A stretch of DNA of 42,374 bases from the IMG/VR virus record IMGVR_UViG_3300025425_000045, positions 1-42,374 of that record. One strand, given 5' to 3'. Each line of letters starts with the position of its first letter. Position 1 is the first letter of the stretch. This document shows positions 24,326 through 29,279 of this stretch, piece after piece. The notes under the pieces were generated by a model that had not been told where the DNA came from, searched no databases, and saw only the letters and a list, made by a program, of their open reading frames with translations. This DNA is from a virus. Position numbers and translations under genes: made by a program.

Positions 24326-24954
24326 AACATAGTTATTATAATATTCCAGGGTGGTTTAATATGCATGAAGCATATGATCAGTTATTGGAAAACTGTAAAG
24401 ATGGAGATGAAATTTTAGAGATCGGATGTTTTTTAGGAAGGTCTAGTAGTTACTTAGCAACAAATATAATTAATTCAGGAAAAAGAGTTCATTTACATAT
24501 TGTTGATACTTTTCAAGGAAGTTCAGAGCACGCTAATTTAAAAATGGAAAAAGATTTTTTTGATCAATTTAAAGAAAATTGTAAAGCATTTTTAGATGGT
24601 GGAATAATGACGGCTCATCAGGGAAGAAGTGATAATGAAGAGATACTGAAAAAATGGGAAGACGGTCATTTCGGAGGAATTATTGTAGATGGGGCCCATG
24701 AGTATGATGCCGTGAAAGATGATATATTGAATTGGTGGCCTAAGCTCTCGGACGGTGGATCGATGATCGGGGATGACATGTCTTTAGCTTCAGTTCAACA
24801 AGCAGTTAAGGATAGTTTTGGTAAGAAATTATGTGATAAAAGTAGTGAAATTTACTTTTATCAGGGCCATGAGCAATGGTTTTCAGCATCAAAAGGCACA
24901 GAAATCCCTAAATGTGCAAAATTAATCCCTGGCCAAAATACTTTAAATAAGTAA
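24322..24954 (+). CDS. Class I SAM-dependent methyltransferase (Methyltransf_24 type)
   Basis: A 210-residue Rossmann-fold methyltransferase. Motif I is ILEIGCFLGRSSSYLA (residues 31-46), the acidic residue after strand 2 is Asp62 (HIVDTF), and FGGIIVDGAHEYDAV followed by DDILNWWPKLSDGGSMIGDD gives the 'VDGAH' core of O-methyltransferase-like families used on sugars and small molecules. It probably modifies a small molecule or nucleotide-linked group; DNA methylation motifs (DPPY, PC) are absent. It is coupled to the preceding small gene. Substrate unknown. Confidence 0.85.
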   Translation: MKHSYYNIPGWFNMHEAYDQLLENCKDGDEILEIGCFLGRSSSYLATNIINSGKRVHLHIVDTFQGSSEHANLKMEKDFFDQFKENCKAFLDGGIMTAHQGRSDNEEILKKWEDGHFGGIIVDGAHEYDAVKDDILNWWPKLSDGGSMIGDDMSLASVQQAVKDSFGKKLCDKSSEIYFYQGHEQWFSASKGTEIPKCAKLIPGQNTLNK

Positions 24955-24976
24955 ATTTTTCCATATACTGATTGAT

Positions 24977-25261
24977 ATGAAAGAAATGGATTATCAATTG
25001 GAGTATGTTGTTTGGAGAGACACAGTTGAAGAGCACGCGGGATGGCATACTTATAGTGATATGAAAAAGCTGAAAACAGCAGTATGCGATGAGATAGGTT
25101 GGATTTTAGAGGAAAATAAAGACGAAATAAAATTAATGGCCTCTATGATTAGGAAAGATAAAGAAGGCGGAAGAACAATTGTTATATATAAAAGTTCTAT
25201 AATCCACCGTATAACAATTCCCTTGGACCTTTATTCTGATGACATTAAAGAAGTCAACTAA
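24977..25261 (+). CDS. Small hypothetical phage protein
   Basis: A 94-residue protein. The middle YVVWRDTVEEHAGWHTYSDM and end RTIVIYKSSIIHRITIPLDL resemble a family of small phage proteins with 'W-x-D-x-x-x-x-GW' near the N-terminus and a final beta-strand, of unknown function. ATG 24986 is an alternative start. The 3' end overlaps the nuclease gene by 23 bases. Confidence 0.55.
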   Translation: MKEMDYQLEYVVWRDTVEEHAGWHTYSDMKKLKTAVCDEIGWILEENKDEIKLMASMIRKDKEGGRTIVIYKSSIIHRITIPLDLYSDDIKEVN

Positions 25262-25598
25262 CCCTTCCCTTTTAAATGAGAAACACGTAAAAGGTGTTAT
25301 CTCAGAAATAAAAGCAACAGAAATTCTTATTAAAAATGGTTTTTTAGTCTATAAAAATGTCTCCGCTCATGGAATGGTAGACATTGTAGCGATAGATGAT
25401 CTAGGAAAAATTTATTTAATTGATGTAAAAACAATTTCTTTTAGAAAAACATATTTTAGTCCCGCTGATAAGATAATTAGACGAATTCCTAGTGATGATC
25501 AAAAAAAATTAGGGGTGGTTTTAATGATTATTGATGGAGAAAGCTTCGCTTTTTCTCCTGTTGACTGCGCTTTAAGTAAAAAAATAAAAAGTCAATAA
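25239..25598 (+). CDS. PD-(D/E)XK nuclease, intron-endonuclease/resolvase-like
   Basis: A 119-residue nuclease fold. Glu23 lies in helix 1 (GVISEIKATEILIKNGF), Asp48 in GMVDIVAID, and the catalytic Asp62-x-Lys64 in YLIDVKTISF, followed by a strand and helix as in the compact PD-(D/E)XK enzymes related to I-Ssp6803I and to archaeal Holliday-junction resolvases. It might resolve branched DNA during replication or nick host DNA. No intron is visible nearby, so it is unlikely to be a homing enzyme in place. It overlaps the previous gene. Confidence 0.78.
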   Translation: MTLKKSTNPSLLNEKHVKGVISEIKATEILIKNGFLVYKNVSAHGMVDIVAIDDLGKIYLIDVKTISFRKTYFSPADKIIRRIPSDDQKKLGVVLMIIDGESFAFSPVDCALSKKIKSQ

Positions 25599-25613
25599 AT
25601 TTATTTAATGTTT

Positions 25614-25684
25614 TTGAAAATATTTAACTAGAAATGTATATCAAGAATTTGATATAGTGGAGGTTCGCGCGCGTATGTACATAC
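25614..25684 (+). promoter_or_regulatory. Candidate promoter with two operator-like palindromes
   Basis: A sigma70-like promoter fits TTGAAA (25614-25619), 17 bases, TATATC (25637-25642). The -10 lies inside a perfect inverted repeat, TATATCAA-GAAT-TTGATATA (25637-25656). A second perfect palindrome, GTATGTACATAC, follows at 25673-25684. This suits control by a dimeric DNA-binding protein; a ribbon-helix-helix candidate is encoded close by at 25921-26070. Confidence 0.5.
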
Positions 25685-25728
25685 ATATAAGCAATTTAAA
25701 TATAGGTATTAATAAGGGGAAAATGACC

Positions 25729-25911
25729 ATGCAAACAGTTGTCAATGAAATAAACGTAAAAGAGAGATTAAATAGATTGACTCAAACAGATTTAGATAGA
25801 ATGTCGGAAGATGAACTACAAAAAAAATATATAGAATACCTTCAAAAAAGATTATTAAAAATGGATGATAAAATGAATGAAAAGAAGTGTTCTTGTGGTG
25901 AAAAAAAGTAG
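25729..25911 (+). CDS. Small helical protein with C-terminal CxC
   Basis: The ATG at 25729 is preferred because AGGGG lies 9 bases upstream; ATG 25723 is possible, and the longer open frame from 25657 would run through the promoter palindromes. The product is about 60 residues, helical and charged (LTQTDLDRMSEDELQKKYIE), ending KKCSCGEKK. The CSC end might bind a metal with another chain. It stands alone behind its own promoter and before a strong hairpin, which suggests a separately controlled early gene. Function unknown. Confidence 0.6.
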   Translation: MQTVVNEINVKERLNRLTQTDLDRMSEDELQKKYIEYLQKRLLKMDDKMNEKKCSCGEKK

Positions 25912-25930
25912 GGCAATGCCCTACTTTCTC
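25901..25930. terminator. Bidirectional intrinsic terminator
   Basis: A GC-rich stem (AGTAGGG and CCCTACT, loop CAATG, 25907-25925) has an A run on its left and a T-rich stretch on its right, so it can end transcription from the plus strand, and with the A run, from the minus strand as well. It separates the convergent genes ending at 25911 and 25921. Confidence 0.75.
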
Positions 25931-26070
25931 GTTTTCTCAAGATAATCTTCTACTAAGATTTCAATTTCTGTTGGAACAGATCGTCTTGTTTTTTTTACAA
26001 TTTCTTCAAGCATCTTCCTTGTCTTTGCGGATATCATTTGAGAGACCCATTTAGTTTTGTCTCTACTCAT
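25921..26070 (-). CDS. Probable ribbon-helix-helix DNA-binding protein
   Basis: A 49-residue protein from ATG 26070, overlapping the previous gene (ATGA). The sequence MSRDKTKWVSQMISAKTRK leads into LEEIVKKTRRSVPTEIEILV, which fits a beta-strand, helix, turn (Arg-Ser-Val-Pro), helix layout of Arc/MetJ-type repressors. Dimers of such proteins bind inverted repeats, and two perfect palindromes lie 240-280 bases away at 25637-25684, before the convergent gene. Local repression is an inference. The size is at the lower end for the family. Confidence 0.55.
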   Translation of the reverse strand: MSRDKTKWVSQMISAKTRKMLEEIVKKTRRSVPTEIEILVEDYLEKTRK

Positions 26071-26258
26071 ATTGCCTCCAGTACTTGATTAATACTATAA
26101 AGTTCTCTATTAAGTTTTTTAATTTCTATTTCAAATCTTTGATTTAATGTCTCCATTTTAGATTTTTTAATAGCCTTAAAATATTTAGTCAGTAATAACA
26201 AAATATTTGCTTTTCTTTTGGAATGTTTTTGTATCCAATATTGTTCTGTCTCGTTCAT
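26067..26258 (-). CDS. Small helical hypothetical protein
   Basis: A 63-residue, Lys/Glu-rich protein with a coiled-coil-like end (NQRFEIEIKKLNRELYSI). It precedes and overlaps the ribbon-helix-helix gene by 4 bases and has an AAAGGAAT ribosome binding site. A TATAAT-like hexamer lies upstream on the minus strand (near 26291-26296), so these two genes may have their own promoter below the operon terminator. Function unknown. Confidence 0.55.
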   Translation of the reverse strand: MNETEQYWIQKHSKRKANILLLLTKYFKAIKKSKMETLNQRFEIEIKKLNRELYSINQVLEAI

Positions 26259-26306
26259 TCTAAAATTCCTTTCTATGAAATTATGGTTAATTATAACAAA
26301 TTATTT

Positions 26307-26357
26307 GCTATAGACACAGTAAAAAATAAGGCCCCTATATGTACGCGAGGGGCCCCT
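26307..26357 (-). terminator. Terminator of the small-gene operon followed by a truncated cleavage-site motif
   Basis: On the minus strand GGCCCCT pairs with AGGGGCC (7 bp, 11-base loop), followed by TTATTTTTTA: a good intrinsic terminator. Directly after it comes GTGTCTATAGC (26317-26307), the same motif found before the ribosome binding sites of the operon, here without AGGAGG. Its TATAGC is a perfect complement of the GCTATA arm of the hammerhead ribozyme at 29266-29271. Confidence 0.7.
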
Positions 26358-26368
26358 ATTGTAATTTT

Positions 26369-26491
26369 TCAATCTTTATTCCTTTTTATCTGATCTTTTA
26401 CTTCATCAGCATATCGTTCAAGTTCTTCTTTTACGTCCATCTTACTCAAACCTAGTTTTATTAACTTTGCTTTGTATTCTTCTAAGTTCAT
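26369..26491 (-). CDS. Tiny helical protein, 40 residues
   Basis: Starts at ATG 26491 overlapping the stop of the upstream gene (TAATG) with AGAGGTGGG before it. The product, MNLEEYKAKLIKLGLSKMDV then KEELERYADEVKDQIKRNKD, is an amphipathic helical protein. It is the last gene before the operon terminator. Function unknown. Confidence 0.55.
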   Translation of the reverse strand: MNLEEYKAKLIKLGLSKMDVKEELERYADEVKDQIKRNKD

Positions 26492-26727
26492 TAGTCCCAC
26501 CTCTTTTCTCTGATTGGATCGATTTTATTCTCTAGTTCTGTCACTAAGTCCTGGAGATCCTCTATATCTTTGTGAGATGTCCAAGAGTCATCTAACATGG
26601 TGGTAACTGAAATGCTAATTTCATTGACTAGCTTTCTTAGTTTTAAGTCTACTTTAACGTACATAGGTTTCCTTTCTTTATTCATTCTGTCTTTTTCTTC
26701 TTGTTCTGTTATTTGATAATTACTCAT
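26491..26727 (-). CDS. Small hypothetical protein, 78 residues
   Basis: A 78-residue charged protein with PMYVKVDLKLRKLVNEISIS and a C-terminal helix (LQDLVTELENKIDPIREKRW). Its start is fixed by an RBS-hairpin module ending just before ATG 26727. No family recognised. Coupled translation into the 40-residue gene suggests the two act together. Confidence 0.65.
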   Translation of the reverse strand: MSNYQITEQEEKDRMNKERKPMYVKVDLKLRKLVNEISISVTTMLDDSWTSHKDIEDLQDLVTELENKIDPIREKRWD

Positions 26728-26780
26728 TTTAAATGGCCTCCTTTTGCCATAGACACTTAGGGGCCCGCGTAAGGACCCCT
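26728..26780 (-). promoter_or_regulatory. RBS-hairpin module, copy 1
   Basis: Minus-strand order: an 8-bp hairpin AGGGGTCC/GGGCCCCT with one U-G pair (26780-26759), then GTGTC (26756-26752), then TATGGC, AAAAGGAG, GCCAT and the start codon. ATGGC and GCCAT pair and place the Shine-Dalgarno in the loop. The U-G pair would be a C-A mismatch in the opposite strand, so the minus-strand RNA is the functional one. Confidence 0.8.
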
Positions 26781-26791
26781 ATGCAATTATT

Positions 26792-26896
26792 TTATAACCA
26801 ATAAAAAATTGGATAAGTTACCGCGGTCATAACAATGCCTATGACAATAACCGCTATTAATGATTCACTATCCATTATCTTTTTTTCTTTCTTCAT
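26792..26896 (-). CDS. Small single-pass membrane protein, 34 residues
   Basis: Starts at ATG 26896 inside the 3' end of the upstream gene with GAGAGAGG as ribosome binding site. The product, MKKEKKIMDSESL followed by IAVIVIGIVMTAVTYPIFYW and Leu, has a basic start and one clear transmembrane helix. Such micro-proteins in early phage operons often act on host membrane proteins; this is an inference. It overlaps the 59-residue gene by 29 bases. Confidence 0.55.
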   Translation of the reverse strand: MKKEKKIMDSESLIAVIVIGIVMTAVTYPIFYWL

Positions 26897-27047
26897 AAAT
26901 AGCCTCTCTCAATTGATAAAAAAGGTCATCAATAATGTCTATCCCTAAATCATGTTTATCTATTAAGTTACTGAAATCATTAACTGTCATATCAGCTAAT
27001 TCATTAGATAATTCCTCTAGTCCTGTTTCTTTTTTTTCGTTATTCAT
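26868..27047 (-). CDS. Small acidic protein, 59 residues
   Basis: Starts at ATG 27047, fixed by RBS-hairpin module copy 2. The product begins MNNEKKETGLEELSNELADM and is acidic and helical, with a middle DKHDLGIDIIDDLFYQLREA. No family recognised. It overlaps the small membrane protein gene downstream. Confidence 0.65.
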   Translation of the reverse strand: MNNEKKETGLEELSNELADMTVNDFSNLIDKHDLGIDIIDDLFYQLREAIYEERKKDNG

Positions 27048-27099
27048 TCTGAATGGCCTCCTGTTGCCATAAACACTAGGGGTCCGCGTAAGGACCCCT
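27048..27099 (-). promoter_or_regulatory. RBS-hairpin module, copy 2
   Basis: Minus-strand order: perfect 8-bp hairpin AGGGGTCC/GGACCCCT with loop TTACGC (27099-27078), then GTGTT (27076-27072), then TATGGC, AACAGGAG, GCCAT and ATG 27047. This copy has GTGTT instead of GTGTC; GUU is still an allowed, weaker hammerhead cleavage triplet. Confidence 0.8.
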
Positions 27100-27105
27100 A
27101 TGCAA

Positions 27106-27321
27106 TTATTTTATTTGCTTATAAGAAATGATTTGATAAATACCATCTGCATTTTTTAAGACTTCAGTATCAAATTTTTCTTTGATCTTTTGTAAAATCT
27201 TTTTGTTCTTTGTCTTTTTATATTTACTCAGATCAATTTTTGACTCATGCTGAATAGAAATAATTTTAACTTCTTCCGCAATTGGAAAAAAGTTTTTTAA
27301 TTTTAAATTATAACTAAACAT
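27106..27321 (-). CDS. Small basic hypothetical protein
   Basis: A 71-residue Lys-rich protein, MFSYNLKLKNFFPIAEEVKI then a basic middle (YKKTKNKKILQKIKEKF) and a C-terminal strand GIYQIISYKQIK. It overlaps the preceding gene by 8 bases and has no RBS module of its own, so it depends on coupling. Function unknown. Confidence 0.55.
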   Translation of the reverse strand: MFSYNLKLKNFFPIAEEVKIISIQHESKIDLSKYKKTKNKKILQKIKEKFDTEVLKNADGIYQIISYKQIK

Positions 27322-27673
27322 TGACTAACCTATGAACAGTCTCTTCCACTGCCCACCAAGTTAATAAGTTTTTTAATTGAGTCATGGACCCAACATCTTT
27401 CCCGCCGTTAAGTAAAGAAAGATAGGTCAAGATAGAGTCGTCCTCGTATTTCCATCCTTTAGCTTCGTAGAGCATATCCCATATCTCATTCTCATACTTG
27501 TCATGAAAATCCACAGTGTCCCTATAATAACTTAATTCAGAAACTATTCCTGTCACCATTCCATGATCTAGGATTTGTTGCCATTGATCTTCAGGAATAT
27601 TGTTTAATACCCAACCCTCAATTGACTTAGTCCCAATATTATTCTTCTCAACGATTTGTTTTAGTTCTCTCAT
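27314..27673 (-). CDS. Conserved phage protein, DUF7222-like
   Basis: A 119-residue helical protein: WVLNNIPEDQWQQILDHGMV then GIVSELSYYRDTVDFHDKYE, NEIWDMLYEAKGW and a C-terminal LLTWWAVEETVHRL. The pattern 'HG-x-x-SG-x-V-x-x-L-x-YYxDT-x-x-F ... I-x-x-L ... WF/A-x-EE-x-x' is one I recall from a small phage family listed as DUF7222; I am not certain of the number. It is common in early regions of marine phages and has no known function. Its start is set by RBS-hairpin module copy 3. The 101-residue gene upstream resembles a divergent relative. Confidence 0.65.
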   Translation of the reverse strand: MRELKQIVEKNNIGTKSIEGWVLNNIPEDQWQQILDHGMVTGIVSELSYYRDTVDFHDKYENEIWDMLYEAKGWKYEDDSILTYLSLLNGGKDVGSMTQLKNLLTWWAVEETVHRLVNV

Positions 27674-27728
27674 TTTAAGTAGCCTCCTGTTGCTACAAAC
27701 ACATACAGGGCCCCTAAGGGCCCTGTAT
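27674..27728 (-). promoter_or_regulatory. RBS-hairpin module, copy 3
   Basis: Minus-strand order: perfect 11-bp hairpin ATACAGGGCCC/GGGCCCTGTAT (27728-27703), GTGTT (27702-27698), then TGTAGC, AACAGGAG, GCTAC and ATG 27673. The RBS stem is GTAGC/GCTAC here rather than ATGGC/GCCAT, a two-position compensatory change. Confidence 0.8.
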
Positions 27729-27732
27729 TTTA

Positions 27733-28038
27733 TTAGTCTTTAAGCTGATACGAATAATCTATATTCGGTATAGCTACTGTATTTTCATTTTTAACGGCTT
27801 TTACAATAAGTTTAAAAACATTTGTTCTATTGGTTTGATTAACCCAATCTTTAATAATTCCATGATCTATTAAATCTTGAATTTGATCTTCACCTACAAA
27901 CAAACTATCTAAATTTTTAAAATACCCTAAGTCAATACAATCTTTAAGACATTGATATTGATCTGTACTTTTATTCCACATTTCAGAAAGAATATTATTT
28001 AATAGCCAATCATTTTTCATTTTTTTAGTCCATCTCAT
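27733..28038 (-). CDS. Small hypothetical protein, possibly related to its downstream neighbour
   Basis: A 101-residue protein. WLLNNILSEMWN, DLIDHGIIKDWVNQTNR and the following helix are arranged like WVLNNIPEDQWQ, LDHGMVTGIVSE in the adjacent gene, so a shared origin is plausible, though similarity is weak. It starts at ATG 28038 behind RBS-hairpin module copy 4. No function known. Confidence 0.6.
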   Translation of the reverse strand: MRWTKKMKNDWLLNNILSEMWNKSTDQYQCLKDCIDLGYFKNLDSLFVGEDQIQDLIDHGIIKDWVNQTNRTNVFKLIVKAVKNENTVAIPNIDYSYQLKD

Positions 28039-28086
28039 TTTAAATGGCCTCCTGTTGCCATAGACACAGGGCCCCTAAGGGCCCTT
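28039..28086 (-). promoter_or_regulatory. RBS-hairpin module, copy 4
   Basis: Minus-strand order: 7-bp hairpin AGGGCCC/GGGCCCT with loop TTAG (28085-28068), GTGTC (28067-28063), TATGGC, AACAGGAG, GCCAT, then ATG 28038. Identical to the consensus throughout the RBS part. Confidence 0.82.
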
Positions 28087-28099
28087 GTATTGTATTAGC

Positions 28100-28330
28100 C
28101 TAGTATTGATAGTGAATACTGGATCTAATTCGTCTTTTCTTGTCCTCTTGTCTTTGAATTTCCTCTCTTTGTCTTGCCTCTGAGTTTTCTTTTTCTTTTG
28201 TTTCAATTTCTTTTCTTATTCTTTGTAAAAGTAAGTTTTGGTCTTTTTCTTCTATGTAGTGAAAACACTCACGACCTTTGTCTACTAAGTGTCTAAGAAA
28301 GTTTAGTTCGCTTATAGTTAGATTTAACAT
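28100..28330 (-). CDS. Small charged helical protein
   Basis: A 76-residue protein with an N-terminal helix (LTISELNFLRHLVDKGRECF) and a highly charged, coiled-coil-like C-terminal half rich in Glu, Arg, Gln and Lys (REEIQRQEDKKRRI). Its start is set by RBS-hairpin module copy 5. Function unknown. Confidence 0.6.
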   Translation of the reverse strand: MLNLTISELNFLRHLVDKGRECFHYIEEKDQNLLLQRIRKEIETKEKENSEARQREEIQRQEDKKRRIRSSIHYQY

Positions 28331-28375
28331 ATTAGGTAGCCTCCTGTTGCTACAGACACAGGCCCCGAAGGGCCT
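28331..28375 (-). promoter_or_regulatory. RBS-hairpin module, copy 5 (UUCG tetraloop)
   Basis: Minus-strand order: AGGCCC-TTCG-GGGCCT (28375-28360), which as RNA gives a very stable cUUCGg tetraloop, then GTGTC (28359-28355), TGTAGC, AACAGGAG, GCTAC and ATG 28330. The UUCG loop exists only in the minus-strand RNA (the other strand reads CGAA). Confidence 0.82.
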
Positions 28376-28386
28376 TGTATTTTATA

Positions 28387-28566
28387 TTAATCAATATATT
28401 CGTGAGAAATATAGCCGTCTTCATCTATTATTTCTTTATAACGTGGTCTTCCGAAACCCTCTTCAAAATCATTTGTTTCTTGTAAATCGCTAATTTCTTC
28501 AAGTGTTAAGTTTTCATCTTTTTTTGCATAAATTATATTTTTTTCTTTTTTATTAAGTAGTGGCAT
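28387..28566 (-). CDS. Small acidic protein, 59 residues
   Basis: Starts at ATG 28566 behind RBS-hairpin module copy 6. The product begins MPLLNKKEKNIIYAKKDENL, has an acidic middle (EEISDLQETNDFEEGFG) and ends DGYISHEYID. No family recognised. Supported by the RBS module and by ending just before the next module. Confidence 0.62.
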   Translation of the reverse strand: MPLLNKKEKNIIYAKKDENLTLEEISDLQETNDFEEGFGRPRYKEIIDEDGYISHEYID

Positions 28567-28632
28567 TTTTGATGGCCTCCTGTTGCCATAGACACTTATT
28601 AAGTTTGAGACGCGGTGGGAGAACCGCGCCTC
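28567..28632 (-). promoter_or_regulatory. RBS-hairpin module, copy 6, with double hairpin
   Basis: Minus-strand order: 9-bp hairpin GAGGCGCGG/CCGCGTCTC with one G-U pair (28632-28607), a short ACTT/AAGT hairpin, GTGTC (28595-28591), TATGGC, AACAGGAG, GCCAT, then ATG 28566. The hairpin sequence differs from the other copies while the RBS part is unchanged. Confidence 0.78.
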
Positions 28633-28645
28633 GTGGAAGGAATTT

Positions 28646-29179
28646 TTAAGCTCTTTTTTGAAGTCTTACTTCATGCTCATAGTAAAGGTCACCGTTGATA
28701 TGTCTTACAAGCTGATATAAGTCATCTTGTTTAGCATACGCCTCGATCTCCCAAGGTCTCTCTCTATAGTCGATTGCATCAACCAACCCTATCTCTTGGC
28801 CGTCCCATCTAGCATGGAGTTGTTTATCACTCTTCCATACTCTCCACTGAACTTTTCCAGTCACTCTTTGGTGGACGTGGATAAGTTCGTGGGCCAAAGT
28901 TGTAAGGAGTTGTCTTGATCCTCTGTCCCAGTCTAGAACAATCTTATGTTCCTTTTGTTTTTTACAACCGTTTAGAATACAAACAAAAGCACCTACAGTA
29001 GTTCCCTTAAGAACTGTTTTTCTTAAGTGAATTTTTAAGTTCAAAGTGTTTTGAAGTTTTCTGCTCATAAGAGCGTCAAGGAGGATCCTTGTTGCTCTAT
29101 TGATAAGTTCAACTTTGTGGTCGTCTCTTTCATTTCTTGGTAAAGAAATTTGAAGTTTTAATTTTTCGTTGATTTTCAT
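28646..29179 (-). CDS. SprT-like zinc metalloprotein
   Basis: A 177-residue protein with the zinc protease signature His97-Glu98-Leu-Ile-His101 (LAHELIHVHQ) and a downstream acidic motif RPWEIEAYAKQ (Glu144/Glu146) that may give the third ligand. Between them is WRVWKSD and ARWDGQ, as in SprT-like and related phage proteins. The family cleaves DNA-bound or cross-linked proteins, or host regulators; either is possible here. It is the first gene of the minus-strand operon, and its ribosome binding site lies directly after a hammerhead ribozyme cleavage site. Confidence 0.82.
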   Translation of the reverse strand: MKINEKLKLQISLPRNERDDHKVELINRATRILLDALMSRKLQNTLNLKIHLRKTVLKGTTVGAFVCILNGCKKQKEHKIVLDWDRGSRQLLTTLAHELIHVHQRVTGKVQWRVWKSDKQLHARWDGQEIGLVDAIDYRERPWEIEAYAKQDDLYQLVRHINGDLYYEHEVRLQKRA

Positions 29180-29188
29180 ATTGAATAG

Positions 29189-29279
29189 CCTCCCGTGCTA
29201 CAGACACAGGGCCCTTATATAAGGACCCTATCATATACGTGTTTCGGCCATTAAGGCCTCATCAGTATAGCTTTGGAGG
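29189..29279 (-). ncRNA. Hammerhead ribozyme (type I) overlapping the SprT-like gene's ribosome binding site
   Basis: On the minus strand all core elements are present in order: GCTATA (stem I, 29271-29266), CTGATGA (29265-29259), stem II GGCC-TTAAT-GGCC (29258-29246), GAAA (29245-29242), stem III CAC with GTG closed by a 9-bp AGGGTCCTT/AAGGGCCCT hairpin, then TC with cleavage after C29203, and TGTAGC (29202-29197) completing stem I (6 bp, one G-U). A15.1-U16.1 and C15.2-G16.2 pairs are intact. Stem I extends after an internal loop (AAA/ACG) by CCTCC (29279-29275) pairing with GGAGG (29193-29189), the Shine-Dalgarno of ATG 29179. After cleavage TAGC/GCTA can instead form the RBS hairpin seen in the other modules. 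Confidence 0.9.

Noticed and set aside
25239-25598. Homing endonuclease within an intron
   Set aside because: The fold resembles intron-encoded nucleases, but no interrupted gene or intron boundary is seen around it.
25657-25728. N-terminal extension of the 60-residue gene from GTG 25657
   Set aside because: It would overlap operator-like palindromes just downstream of the -10, and the ribosome binding site AGGGG supports the start at 25729.
27078-27099. CRISPR-like or mobile-element interpretation of the repeated hairpins
   Set aside because: The repeats have no constant spacing, are separated by genes, and each is placed exactly before a start codon, so they are expression modules rather than an array or insertion elements.
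27674-28375. Hammerhead cores at RBS modules 3 to 5
   Set aside because: GCTATA-like strings occur upstream of some modules (for example in the 3' end of the gene at 27733), but without CTGATGA or GAAA. Only the copy at 29189-29279 has a full core.
28567-28632. Second hammerhead ribozyme at RBS module copy 6
   Set aside because: CTCAAAC before GTGTC looks like GAAAC, but no CTGANGA precedes it and stem III would have a T-T mismatch. The 9-bp hairpin explains the sequence better.
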